Part shown: positions 35,601 to 56,330 of the stretch, in pieces
How positions within the stretch are numbered: the first letter of the stretch is position 1
How the letters are laid out: each line of letters begins with the position of its first letter
NCBI RefSeq assembly: GCF_001577835.2
Contig: NC_029529.1
Coordinates: 8,310,157-8,374,156 of the forward strand
Direction: 5' to 3'
Length of the DNA: 64,000 nt
Source of the DNA: Coturnix japonica
Taxonomy: Eukaryota > Chordata > Aves > Galliformes > Phasianidae
Notes under the pieces: generated by a model
What the model saw: only the letters and a program-made list of their open reading frames with translations
What the model was told of the DNA's origin: nothing
The model's database searches: none
Program-made: the position numbers and the translations under genes

Positions 35601-38600
35601 TCTTTTTGGCACTCTGGGGAGGAGGTGGAGGGACACAGCTCCTTACAGGAATGCTGCTGGGATAAAACACACCCAGCAGAGCTCTCTGGGAAGCAGCAAA
35701 CTATATCTGCAGAGTTCTGTTTGTCGCTCCTTTTCCTCCTGGGCTGTTCAGAGGAGCTTTTGTTTGTCTTCATGGAAATTACGTGTGTGACTGCGTGAGT
35801 CGGAGCCAGCAGGTTGCTGAGGAAAGAAAAGGGAATTTGGCATCATGGAAAATAGCCCAAAAGGAAAATAATTTCACAAGACATCTGGTAGTGCTGATTG
35901 GTTTCCAGCAGGAACCTGGGAGTCAGGTGCTGTTAGTGAGAGAGACAAGGAGACGTGTGAGCTGCTTGGGAGAGCAGAGAGCAGGCAGGGTGGGTAGAGC
36001 CTGGAGCACAGGAGGTGAAGTGACCCTCACACCTTGTTTGGGCTTCAAGGAAGCAGAAGGAACACATTCAGTGGTGTGCAGAGCATGTCCTGTGGCACCT
36101 GGAACCAAGTGACAGATGTGAGGTGCCACACAGGAGGCCACTGCTTTTGGTGCTTTCTGCTTTCTCCCCTGACAGATTCCAGGTCCCTGGGCAATGCTTG
36201 CCTGCAGCTGCTGATTAGTGCTGGAGAGACTCTCGTTGTACATGGTATAGGAAATGCACTTGTCGTGCTGGTGGTAAACAGCTTAAGTCATCGCTGCTGT
36301 AGTGAGTCTGGGATTTGTTTGCTGGAGACTGCTGTACATTTGAGTTCTGCTGGTCTAGAACTTAATGCATAATTTGACATCTGCAGCAGCCTGCATAAGC
36401 CTGTACTGCTGTCAGAAAAGTAAGTCAGCCCCCAGGCCTCTGCCTCGTGCTGTGGGCTGGCTGTGCCTTTTGCACGAGTTTATACACTTTGCTCTCTCTG
36501 CTTGTTTCTCCTGGACAATTTTGTTTGAACCTGGTGGGGCTGCCTGAGCTCCTTGGGAGTCCAGGGGATGTTTTGCCTGAGATTTTGTGGTTACTCATTA
36601 GTTTTCTGTAATTGAAACTGCTTTGGTGGTAAAAATCAATGATCTGAGGTAACTGAAGTGATGTTCTGTGGTGGGTGAAGACACTTTTGGCTTTCACGTT
36701 GCCCTGTTACAGAAAATGTGTTGCTGAAAACAACAGTGGAAACCTTACTGGTGGGGTGTAGGATTTATTTATAAAGCTGAACAGCTGCATCTGAGGTACC
36801 AGATAAATGGTGCTTGTGGGGCCTCAGAAGGCACTCCAGCTGCAAACAGGGGCTGCCTGCACGGTGCTGTGCTTTGCTTGTGCTTTGGAGCAGTGGCAGC
36901 AGTGAGAGGGTGCCTTGCAGTTTGCAGAGTGAAGTGAACTCAGGGAGGCTCTGTGTGCTCTCCCAAATAACACCATGTCAGTTCAGAAGCAGTTCCCTTT
37001 CAGAGCCAGCAGTGCAACTTCAAGCTGTGCTCAGCATCTGACTGAGGCAGCAGGTAGTGCTCAGGTCTGCCCCAAGCAGGTCTGCTCCTGCAGCCCTGCA
37101 TTGCCTGTACTGCAGCTTGTCAGGAGGGAGGCTGATGCCAAGGTGTTATCTGTGCTGAATGAAAGCACAGGAGAGTGTTCCTCTGTGTGCACCGTGTCCT
37201 TATGAGAAGAGGAGCATGTTGGGTGTCGCCAGCCCAGCAAACCTGAATCCTGGCTCTAAAGCAGATGCACAGCCCTGCTATTTACCAGCTGTTTGCACTA
37301 AGGTGGAGGCAGAGCTGCTGACCCCAGCAGGCAACTCCTGCTGGACACAGCGTTTCCCTTTGCCAGGAGATCAGAGGCAGCCCCTGAAAGGAAGGGCTGA
37401 GCTCTCCCTTTGCACTGCAGTCCTTCAGTGTGTGTGGAAAGCTGGGAAGAAAGGTGGGGAGTGTACTGCAGAGAGGAGCTGCAGCAGTCAGACAGGCCTG
37501 TTGGCTTTGTGTGGAGGACTGATTGAGGTTGGCAGGGCGGTGGTTAGCGTGGAATGAATGGTCGGTGACAGACAGGAAAGCACACATCAGGGGGGGGAAG
37601 TATCCAGCATTACTTGTTAGTCATTGCTCCAGGGGAAATCATTAAGGCAAATGGACATGATTGTATTTTTGTAGGAATTCGGAAGAGTTATATCCCTTCC
37701 TGCATGCAGAAACACAAGGCCTCTGTCTCAGAAAATACAAGTGGTGTTCCTCTAGCATGGATCCTGGTAGGGACAAAAACCACTTCAGTTTGGGAGCCTG
37801 AAATGCACTGATGTGTGGTTCGCTCTCCGTCAGCGTTCAGTCTCCAGGGGTCCCGTGGGCTGCCCCAGAGATCTCACACACAGCAGAAGCACAGTGCTGG
37901 TTGGCTGTGCTGCCTTGGGTTTAGTGGAGCAAATTCCAAATATCTAAAACTTGCCACTGGAGACTTCAGAACCTCCAGAAAACCCTGCAGTGCACTTCGT
38001 GCTTAATTGAATTCTGCTTAGGGAAGTCTGGAGACACAAGATGCTGGCAGGAACAATTCCTACGTCGTGCCATGAGATACTGTCTCAAGTCCACACCCTG
38101 AGATTATCACGGCGCTTGGTGGTTGTCCTCCCTTCCTCCAAGTTCCCATACAATGTCACAGGATCCCCTCATACAGCTCTGACGTGACCATCACTCCAGT
38201 GTGACCAGAAGCATTGCTGAAATGCTGTTGGGAATGCCATGTGTACATCAGGCTGCCGGAGCACTGGCCACATTCCCCAGGCAATATTTACCCCTCACCT
38301 GGGGTCTGGCTGCTTCAGCATCACCCAGAGGAACAGGTTGGGTGGGCTTTGTTCTTCTATTGCAGGCACAGGCGCTGCCACAGCACAGTCACCTCCCTGA
38401 GCCTGGGGTGGGAGAGAAGCACTTCTCATTAAATGGCCACAACATTTTGATTCAGTAATAGGTGTCAGGGGATACTGTATGATAGAATCATTAAGTAGAA
38501 CTCATTAAATAGATAGTTATTTTTAACAGCCTCTTGTTCTCAGTTTCCTCCACAGACTGCTGCTTCACCAGATGAGCTAAAGGTTTATGCACTTTGGGAA

Positions 38601-41600
38601 GCCGGTGACATTTATGATCAGGTAAAGACAGAAATAAGTGATGGTCCCAAACACATTGTTACTGAGGGTTTGGCATTGCTTCACTTTGCATTTCTGGAAG
38701 CAGTACAGCAGTTTTTTCACCGTTCCCTAAGGAAGACTCAGAGGTTTCAGTGCCAGCCAGCTTCAGGCTGAGAGAAAGCTCGGGGTGGTTGTCACCATAT
38801 CAGGAACAAGTTGTTGGGAACAGAAACTGAGACACTGGTAACTAAGTGGCATGTAGATACTATTAATTGTATGAAGAGAGAGGTTCCGTGATGCAGGTCT
38901 TAGGCTGGGATCCAGTCAAATTATTTTTCTTTTTTTACTAATGGTAATGCAGTGGTAATGCAGCAGTAGTGCAGTGTTAACCAGTGGTTATATGATGATG
39001 ATGGAACATGGTGTATCTGTTTATATTTAGAAAAGGAAATGATTACAGCATATGCAAACATCTCCTGAGTTTTATTTCTATCACAGTAAGTGAAGTGGAT
39101 GGAAAGGCATCTTAACAGAATGTGGACGGGCAATGTAACTGCTGTGCCTGTGACCTAAATAATTGTTTATAGGAAAGTCTCAAGCATTGTTCTAGAGAAT
39201 AAGCAGCATCCGACCTCCTGGCTGGAGCAGACCACGTGAGCTGCCTGGGAAGCGCGTGAGAGGAAAATGTCATAGTCCCTTCTTTAGTATAGGTTTGTAC
39301 CCATGGGGGCACCTGGGGTCACAGGATGGGGCAGATCTGCTCATGAGACATGGAGGGATCCCTGCAGAGCTGCAAAGTAACGGGAGGACACCTAATGAGA
39401 GCAGGCTGAAATGGGACAGTTTCAGGGTTACAAAGCAAGAATACTCTATTGAAGCTCAGTGAATGTTATGTACGGATTAATGCACAGATGGTTTGTTTTA
39501 TAGAAAGTTAAAAGTAATTGTGTGTTAATGATTCTTTGTCTAAAGCATCGCCAAGTTTTGCTTGAAATTTTTTCGAAAAATTATCGAGTGCGCAGAAATG
39601 TCATTCAGAATCAGCTGAGTCAAGACCTGAACAAGCAGGAGGTGGATAGAGTGTTAAAGGTAAGTTCTGCTCACTTGGGGTTTTGATTCAGTTAACGCAT
39701 GAATTTTTAATGCTTTGGTTTAACTGAAGGATCATGTATTGCCTTGAGTTGACAAGTGATGGTAGAACAGTCGCTGTGGGAATGCAGGCAGGGCTTGTTT
39801 ATCAGCCTGTTTTCTTCAAAGTAACACTCGTCTCATTCTACCTTGTTTCTCTCCAAAGAGCAGTGATTTTGACTCCCCTGTTATTTGGTGTTATTGCAGC
39901 AAATCTTTGTTCTTCCCTTTGGACCAGAAGGGAATAGAGCACAGTAAATGTCATACTTGAGAGTTATTTTTAAGTAATATGGAGTTAAGCATTAAGACAG
40001 TGGGAGTGTTCTGTGTTCACTGAGCTGACTGTTGTTGTTTCATGCTGAAGAACACAGGTGTCAGATGTTCAGAAGGAAATGCATTATATTCTGTAGTAGG
40101 ACTTAAAGCAGTGTAGCAAGAAAAACCCCAAGCAAAACAAGTACAGAGTCCTGCTTAGCACATCTCATAGTGAATGTTTGAGTCCTTTCATCTCTGCCTT
40201 TGAAGATGAACCATTTACTTTCTAAACAAGTTTAAGGTATGAGGTATGGACCTCGCAGGCTGTGATTGACAAAGGAGAAAGCTGCCAGCTCATGTAGTAC
40301 TTCAATCACTGTTGCTGGGCCTTTGCTCACCATCACCCACTTCAGTGAGACAAGTGCTTAAGTACTTTATTACTCTGGGATCTGTAAGCAGAATAATAAC
40401 CTACTTGAAAAATTACACATCTCTTGCTGTGATAGTAAGCGAACTGGTCTTGCTTGAATGAACCTGGTCTTAGTATTAAAATAAGCTGAGACGTTTCTGC
40501 CTGCTATGCAGTGTTTGGTTTGGCTTGCGTGTGCTGGGAGGTTTGTCAGGCTCAAATAACAGCTCTCTGGGGATGTCTCGATAATGCACTGGCATTTGTT
40601 TGCACATTGTTGTTGGTGTTTAACAAATAAATTATTTCTGGGAAAACAAAAAAAAACCAAAACAACAGTTGTCCTTAACAAACCAGGTCCTGCTTTTGTA
40701 AAATCTAAGTCATTGCACAGTCAGCCTTGTGTTGTGTCAGACTTTGTCTTGAATATATTTGTTACAGAAGCATGTGAAGCTTTCATTGTTCCTGAAGAAA
40801 ATGTTGAAAGTATGATTTGATGAAGTAGGGGGATTATCTGGCTGCGTTAAACCATGGGAGATTTGATTCTACTTTGAATGAAATAGCATCTGTTGACTCT
40901 TATTTCCCCATCTGCATGTGCTCCTGTCCTATATGGGAAAGAGCAGACTGACAGGGAGTGTATTTTTGCATCTGCAGATCCAGAGTGAAAAATCTCTTTT
41001 GAGCCTCTGCACATTATTTCTTTGTAGAACATTTGGCTGCAAGTCCCAAGAATTAAGAACTGATAGTTACTGATGCTTTTTTCACTTATAAGTTCCTCAG
41101 CATCAGTTCTGTAGCAGTACTTCCTCCAAGCTCCTGTTGAATTACCTAAGTGGGAATGATGGAGCAAAAGGAGCTATTAGCTTAGAATTCATGAGACTTA
41201 GCATTCATTTAATAGAAATAAGAAAATGAACCACAAGAAACCTGACTTACTGAACTCCTTTGCTGTGGAGCTTGCAGCTGTGAGTGTAACAGACACGGTC
41301 GGAGCACCTTAGTACATTTCTGAGGTTTGACCCTTCCTTGCCACACAACATTGCTGAAAAGGCTCCATCTTGGGGCAGCCTGTTTGCTTCCTCTGCTCCC
41401 TTCTGTGTGTCCACATCTTCAGGCTGCACTTACCCTGCAGTTCCTCTGGCTCTTACCTCTCCTCCTGTCCTAAGCTGCTGCACCATCCTTCCCATCTCCT
41501 CCTCCCAAAAACCTTGGTTTCCTGCCGCCATCCCATTGTGTATCCTCTCCCTGTGCTCTCAGCCTTTCCCCCTGTCTGCTGTCTTAAGCTTCAGGGCAGA

Positions 41601-41829
41601 GCTGACCTGCAGCTGGCTCACATTTGTGCACTGGAGGATGTACTGATCACATTTAAGGCTGTGAATCCCAGTCATGGTTCCCAGTGGGGTACACCTTGTA
41701 GTGTGTAGTCCCTGCGGTCTGGAAATGCAGGGCAGTGCTGCAGGCACTGATGGGCTCTCCCTTTCTCCCCAGGACTGCTGTGTGAGCTATGGTGGAATGT
41801 GGTATCTTAAAGGGACTGTGCAGTCTTGA
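20658..41829 (+). CDS. POLR3E: RNA polymerase III subunit RPC5 (20 coding exons)
   Basis: RPC5 pairs with RPC4 (POLR3D) in the TFIIF-like subcomplex of Pol III and acts in initiation and termination in the nucleus. Coding exons: 20658-20693, 21509-21559, 22122-22199, 23009-23124, 24073-24155, 24851-24958, 25403-25452, 25743-25862, 26349-26434, 27450-27494, 27579-27670, 28406-28526, 30078-30159, 32320-32379, 33318-33475, 33971-34035, 35088-35584, 38544-38621, 39546-39659, 41773-41829. All phases agree, giving 698 residues against about 708 in human. The start [12 protein letters not shown] has a strong Kozak context. The N-terminal half forms the RPC4-binding region; the C-terminal half is the metazoan winged-helix extension, ending [13 protein letters not shown]. 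Close match to the human protein from memory. Confidence 0.97.
23009..23124 (+). CDS. POLR3E: POLR3E exon: RPC4-dimerisation region
   Basis: It encodes [20 protein letters not shown] and [18 protein letters not shown]-like residues (here [11 protein letters not shown]), part of the beta-rich dimerisation domain. The donor is GTAGGT at 23125. A CR1 fragment begins only about 60 bp into the following intron. Confidence 0.94.
23185..23965 (-). mobile_element. CR1 LINE fragment, 3' part, antisense in a POLR3E intron
   Basis: The plus strand matches the reverse complement of the CR1 3' region from memory: landmarks include cttgaggctgtttccttgtg, agagaccaacacctcc, ctccagactaaacaactcca, gggggcccaaaactgaatgc, ttggccttcttggccacatg and gccttcctgacctcaagcag. 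So the element lies on the minus strand, with its 3' side toward 23185. It is 5'-truncated and lacks an intact terminal repeat. Many substitutions make it an old copy. Open frames across it on the plus strand are antisense artefacts. Edges are approximate. Confidence 0.85.
25743..25862 (+). CDS. POLR3E: POLR3E exon: VRFSRPE and SYEFLQK segment
   Basis: A 40-codon exon encoding [20 protein letters not shown] and then [20 protein letters not shown], one of the most conserved stretches of RPC5. It follows the acidic [14 protein letters not shown] exon at 25403-25452. Confidence 0.94.
28527..30077 (+). other. POLR3E: POLR3E intron, no further feature seen
   Basis: A 1.55-kb intron between the exons ending NWVVK and starting [11 protein letters not shown] saw no repeats or conserved coding sequence in it. 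Confidence 0.6.
30160..32319 (+). other. POLR3E: POLR3E intron, no further feature seen
   Basis: A 2.16-kb intron between the exon ending CRGRDFV and the exon starting [10 protein letters not shown] saw no recognisable repeat or gene in it. Confidence 0.6.
33676..33861 (-). mobile_element. tRNA-derived SINE-like element with CR1 tail, antisense in a POLR3E intron
   Basis: On the minus strand, three parts follow in order. Unit 1 (33861-33799) starts GCCCCGGTGGTGCAGTGG, with an A-box match TGGTGCAGTGG (33854-33844) and a perfect B box GGTTCGAATCC (33811-33801). Unit 2 (about 33800-33741) is a related half with AAGTGGTAG and CTCGAATCCC. The tail (33740-33676) reads TTGGACTCGATGATCTCTAA, GGTCCCTTCCAACCC and a terminal ATACTGTG octamer repeat, which is the CR1 3' end. 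This is the make-up of a tRNA-headed SINE mobilised by CR1. The two head units look like tandem copies of one tRNA-like module. The CR1 tail and unit 1 B box are clean, so it is not very old. I cannot name the family. Confidence 0.75.
34860..34911 (+). repeat. Long homopyrimidine (T-rich) tract
   Basis: About 50 bases of almost pure T with scattered C, within the POLR3E intron, 180 bp before the large exon at 35088. The exon's own acceptor (atttcatttgttatcag) is only moderately pyrimidine-rich. Confidence 0.85.
35088..35584 (+). CDS. POLR3E: POLR3E large exon: linker with SUMO-type motif and first C-terminal winged-helix part
   Basis: A 497-nt exon in two parts. The first is a polar, probably disordered linker with [17 protein letters not shown], an IKEE sumoylation-type motif followed by acidic residues. 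The second is the conserved [20 protein letters not shown] and [20 protein letters not shown] winged-helix segment. As I recall the human protein, the acidic run between the IKEEPVS and EPMDTS parts is longer there, so the linker here is shorter, which accounts for most of the length difference. Confidence 0.95.
35585..38543 (+). other. POLR3E: POLR3E intron, about 3 kb
   Basis: The longest POLR3E intron after the first exon. It is somewhat richer in GC than neighbouring introns. No exon with fitting phase or protein similarity and no clear transposon was recognised. Several open frames occur on both strands but resemble no known protein. Confidence 0.55.
41773..41829 (+). CDS. POLR3E: POLR3E last coding exon
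   Basis: The acceptor is ctttctccccag ending 41772. It encodes [18 protein letters not shown] and then TGA at 41827-41829, matching the invariant RPC5 C-terminus. Confidence 0.96.
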   Translation, partial: DCCVSYGGMWYLKGTVQS

Positions 41830-42135
41830 CGACAGCTGTGGCAGTTTCTGTGCTTCAGATGCTCTCCAGGATGAAAGAGGAAACCTGCGGTGGGCAGCAC
41901 AGACATGGCCTCAGGAGTGTGGGGCAGGAGCTGACCTACTTTGGGGCATGTGGCATTGCAGACAGTCACTGACATTTACAGCACACTCACACATAAGTTT
42001 GCATGGCTGCCTGGGTGCAGAGAGCAACTAGGAAGACAACATGGGACCCTGTCTGCAGTTTGATTAATCTGGGATTTCTAATGTATTTTGCTTCTCCTTC
42101 TCTTTCCTTATAATAAAATAAAACCATATACTGAC
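41830..42135 (+). other. POLR3E: POLR3E 3' UTR and polyadenylation signal
   Basis: About 300 nt of noncoding sequence ending just after AATAAAATAAAA (AATAAA at 42112-42117 and again directly after). Cleavage is expected near 42130-42140. Confidence 0.65.
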
Positions 42136-43340
42136 ACAGACATGATGGAAAATCATGGTCTAATATTTTATTTTGTAAGTAAGTGATGCCAATAAATTAA
42201 ATTTGTTTACAAACATCCCAGGTTTTGCTCGATACCTACATGCTCATGCATTAGTCTGAGCATTACAACAGCCCTTGCTGCCTTCCGTACAACAAGGGTA
42301 GTGATGATTGTGGGCACATCAGAGAGGGGGGGGGGATATAAAATCACTGTCTTTAAACATTGTATGACATAGCAACTGTTCTCACCTGGTGTCTGTAAAA
42401 TGAACTGTCTGAAAAAGTACTTACACTTGAAATAGATGTGGAACAACTACTGGATGTCTTATTGATGTGGGTTTTGGTTGATGGAGTTTTTGCCTTACTA
42501 TGTGCAGAGGTAAGTGCACCGTGTGCAAGGCATCCAGCTGCAGATATCACACTTGGCAACAATGTAAAACCTCTATTTTGTGTAACTTTTTTAAAAATAA
42601 AATTTTATCTTGAAGGTCAGCTGTGGCATCCTGCTGTACTCTGCCTTCTGTTTGCCCAGGAAGAAATGGAAATGATCTTTGCTCCTTTTAGAGCCCAAAG
42701 GCTTACAGAGGAAGGAAAGGTAAAGAATATTTGCAGGAGGTGTTTGAGGTAGATGGCAAACTGCCTGTTGACTTGCTGTACTTTTCTTCTTGCATCACGT
42801 TTTTTAGGATGGTTGGCAGGATGCAGCCTGTTGCTCAAGAAATGATAACTGAGCTGCTTCTGTTCTAAGTTTGTCATTTAAGCTTCACAGCAGTAAGGTA
42901 AGGAACACCCCACTGGTGGCTTTAGAGCAGTTACTTTACTGTTCATGGGCTTTGTTTTCTGTAATTTCCATCACATGAGAAGCTCAAGTAGATTCTAAGC
43001 ATAAGTAGATGAAATTAATAGAAAGGACTGTCTTTTACTAAAATAAGCAGATTAAGATTAGCCTAGGAGCAGTGTATCATACTTAAAGCATTTTGAACTT
43101 CTGTAGAAAGTACTTATTTCTAAACTGCTCAGACGCTATCTTAACTCATACACTAAGTTTATTAACGACTGTAATCAGGCAGCGTTCAAGTTCAGGCAGC
43201 TTTTGCAGCCTTTGTGCTGGGTGTTCCCATGGCTGTTGCTTACCTAGCATGACCTCATTGCTGTAGCATTGCCTACAGCTGTGTCCATAAAGCTTATCCC
43301 TGAGAAAGCCATAGCCTGAGAGGTTATAAAACAGCAGAGC
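42136..43340. other. Tail-to-tail interval between POLR3E and CDR2
   Basis: No coding sequence was recognised. A minus-strand AATAAA at 42166-42171 lies about 30 bp past the POLR3E cleavage region and could end a long CDR2 transcript. A run of 11 G sits near 42323. Confidence 0.5.
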
Positions 43341-45568
43341 CTTGGAGGTTTTTATTACAGGTTATGTACAGTTAAGTGTTAAAGTACACTACAGTACAGC
43401 CAGAGCTTAGCAATGGCACAGGTGGTCAAAGGCAGGTTATGCTACAAAAGAAGCATATTTCTGTGGAAATCTGAGAACAGTCTGGATATTTTAAAGGGTA
43501 AAAAATACATAGCAAGTACCCTGTTAACCAACAGTATTAAACCACTGAAGATCACATATTCAATTAGAAATTCTAAAGTTGTTGCTATACAACTTCTGAT
43601 CCCATAGGTGTGGACCTCCCACTCCCCAAAGTGAATTGCAATTGTAATAGATTGCTTGTGACAACCAGAACACTTATCTAAAGTTACTGCTTTGCAGTAG
43701 AAAGCCTTTAGACAATGACAATCCAAGTGCTAGGGAAGCAGCGACATCAGAACTAACCCTAGTGGCTGAACAGCAGCTCTCCTGCCTTCCACCCCTCCAA
43801 CACCCTTTTTGGAACAACACTGACAAACACCACAAGAGAGAAACGAGAAACTACTTCATTACCTCTGGCTTTCTAGCACAGACAGCCCTACCTTCTCTAC
43901 TTAGTGTAACTTTTTTAGAATAAAAATTTAATGGGAACTCCATCTGAGCTATGTAGGATAGACCAGATAATGCAGCTGCCATCTGCGCAGAGTTTACTGT
44001 TTCAAGATAAGCACAGATAGGCATAACTACTAGTGACACTTAGAGCTTGACTGGCTTATTTATTTGCTTAGAAAAAATATTTACAACATTTGGATTCCCA
44101 TTTTTAAATAATTCTTCAGAATGCAATACACATTTCTGAGAAATTCCCACAATATGGAGCCATAATACTGCAAATGAAGGACAACTATACACAAGCTTAA
44201 CAGGGCAAATAAGGCAGACAACTGTAATAGCAGCAGTTGAACTAAAGCTGAAAAATTGTCAACACTCTTCCAGCTGTTTGGTATATTGCAGTAACTCAGA
44301 CAGGCAATAAGGAAGTTCCCAAGAAGAGCTAACCAAATTAAGCTACCAGACCCTGTGTAAGAAGGATGTCACCTTTCCTGGTGCCTTTTTTCTCCTTAAT
44401 TGCTTAGCCTTTGTTTTCCATTCTTCACACTTCAAAGCAGTTCTAAAGAATGTACCTCGGCTAGTTTTGTTTTTCAGAATTTGAATGCCTACGAGCTACT
44501 ATTAAGGAGTGGAGGAGGAAGGTATGAACAAAATCACAGCCCCACGTTTTCAATAGGATGTGTTCCAGCAGTGTTGCATCCAGTACCCACCACCCCATAG
44601 GCAGCATGGAACACGTTCACTGAAGCTGATAGAGGAAGCAATAGACAAACCTGTAAGATAAGGCTTTACCTGACCCGTCTCCTTCAAGTACTTGGAGTTT
44701 GTGGTATGTGAGCTTAAAAGCTATCTCACTGTATCCATTCTACTGCTAAAGTTATTAAATGACTAAATTGCAACTTTGTCTTGCCAAATACACACTAGAA
44801 GGTACCTTGCTGCCTCCCACCAAAAAAAATCAGAACAGTCCCAAATAACATATGGTCTATTCACAGTACCACCTTAAAACAAAGTCCCCTAAATAAGAAA
44901 CCATACCTAAACAGGCACACAAACTTCATGTCAAATCCTTTCTCAGTACGAAGACTTCTATACTTATCTGTAGAGCCTAGTTCATGTGAAAACATGGCAG
45001 TAACTTCACCAAGCACATTGCAAGCTGCTGTTCTAGCTCTCCAGCTCCCTGCCAAAGCAAATTCAGCCAGATTCACTAACTTCATTCTCAGGACTCGAGG
45101 AGAGGCTACCTGTGATACTGATCTGGGGCTTCTTGTTATTTTGTGTTTTTACAGTTACAGGGCTACATGATCACATGCAAATTAAAGAAAAGCTTTTGCT
45201 TGGTTCTTTGTGAGAAGTACTGTACAGGTTTCTTAGCTCTGTTAATTTGAAGTGGAGTAGGAAAACTATTGTCAGTTTCTGCCAGAAATCAAGTGTAGTA
45301 TTAAGTAGCATTATAGTATTAAGTTGCAATGTTTTTGTTTCCTTTACAACCACTAGTTTGTGTGACAGTGCTAAACAACATTACATCTATTGCTACATAG
45401 GTACAGGGACACTGATAGTCTAACTAGCTTTTTAACTACGTGTCTATGAGCCAATTGAAAACAGAAACATCTGTGCACGGGGCCTTCTGACATTTGTGTA
45501 AAAATTTTCCCCCCTTCTAGACAACAAATGAGTTGCCAACAACAAATCGGTCATCAGAATGTCTAAAT
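43341..45568 (-). other. CDR2: CDR2 3' UTR (distal end approximate)
   Basis: Noncoding sequence downstream of the CDR2 stop. Minus-strand AATAAA hexamers at 44059-44064 and 43351-43356 are possible ends; the latter gives a 3' UTR of about 2.2 kb. No other gene was recognised in the interval. Confidence 0.5.
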
Positions 45569-55456
<9,888 letters not shown>

Positions 55457-55671
55457 CGCGCTCTCCCCTCTCGGTCCGGTGGCCGCGCTCACCTCGCGCC
55501 GGGCGGCGGCGGGGCCGGGCGAGCCGGCAGCTCGTCGCCTTACCAGCCGGCTCCGGGCATTGCCGAGCGGTTCCGGACTTTGCCGAACCTCTCCCCCTTC
55601 TGGTCGGGCCGCGCGGAGCCGCCGGCGACAACGTGGCACGGAGCGACCGCCCGCCCACCGCCGGGCCGCGA

Positions 55672-55783
55672 TTCAAACACTACGCCCCGCCTCCTCTGCC
55701 GACAGCCAATGGGGAGCCGCCCGCAGGGCAGATCGAAAGGAGCGCCGGCCAACCAGGAGGCGAGTCCGTGGCGGGCGGCCAAT
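55672..55783 (-). promoter_or_regulatory. CCAAT boxes plus CDE/CHR-like element in the CDR2 promoter
   Basis: Going toward CDR2 on the minus strand there are two inverted CCAAT boxes (CCAAT on the plus strand at 55779-55783 and 55706-55710). Then comes GGCGT, a 4-nt spacer, and TTTGAA (55686-55672). TTTGAA is the CHR consensus bound by MuvB complexes, and a GGCGn element four bases upstream is the CDE arrangement of G2/M promoters such as CDC25C. It lies 216 bp upstream of the CDR2 ATG. Motif evidence only. Confidence 0.5.
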
Positions 55784-56330
55784 GAGAGAGGAGGAGGGGT
55801 CGGTCCCGCCTGGCCGGCCCCGCCCCAGCGTCCCGCTGCGCGGCCTCCGGGCGGAGGAGGTCGGTGGTGCCCGCGGGAGGGGCGGCGGGAGCGGGGCCGG
55901 TGACGGGGCCGGGGCTGGCGGTGGTGTCGGTGCCGCGGGTTGTCTCGGTGCGGCTGAGGCGGCACGGGGCGCTGGGAGCGGGGCAGGGCGTGGCAGCTGC
56001 CCGGCCGTGCTGCTGCGTGTCCCCGCGGGGCGTCTCCTCACGCGGAGCCCCTCATCGCCTCGTGAGGCCCCTCAGCCCCTCAGCTGCTGCCGCTCCCTGT
56101 GAGGGCTCTGACAGGACGGCTCCGTCCCTTGGCTCCCTGTGCCGCTCTGTGCGCCCCGCAGTGCCGGGCAGCCCAACCTTCTCCTCCCGGCTCTCCCTGA
56201 GCGGTGCCGGTTCTTTGCTGTGCCCGGCGCTGCAGCAGGAGCAGCCGTTGCGCTGTGCCTCAGCCCGCAGCGCTTTGTGCTGTGCGGGGCGGCTCACGCG
56301 TGTTAATTGCTGTACAATTAAAGAGCACGT

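Noticed and set aside
55457-55639. In-frame N-terminal extension of CDR2 upstream of the ATG at 55456
   Set aside because: The frame stays open, but the most distal possible start is a GTG, not an ATG, and the extension is Arg/Pro-rich CpG-island sequence. Human CDR2 starts at the equivalent of 55456.
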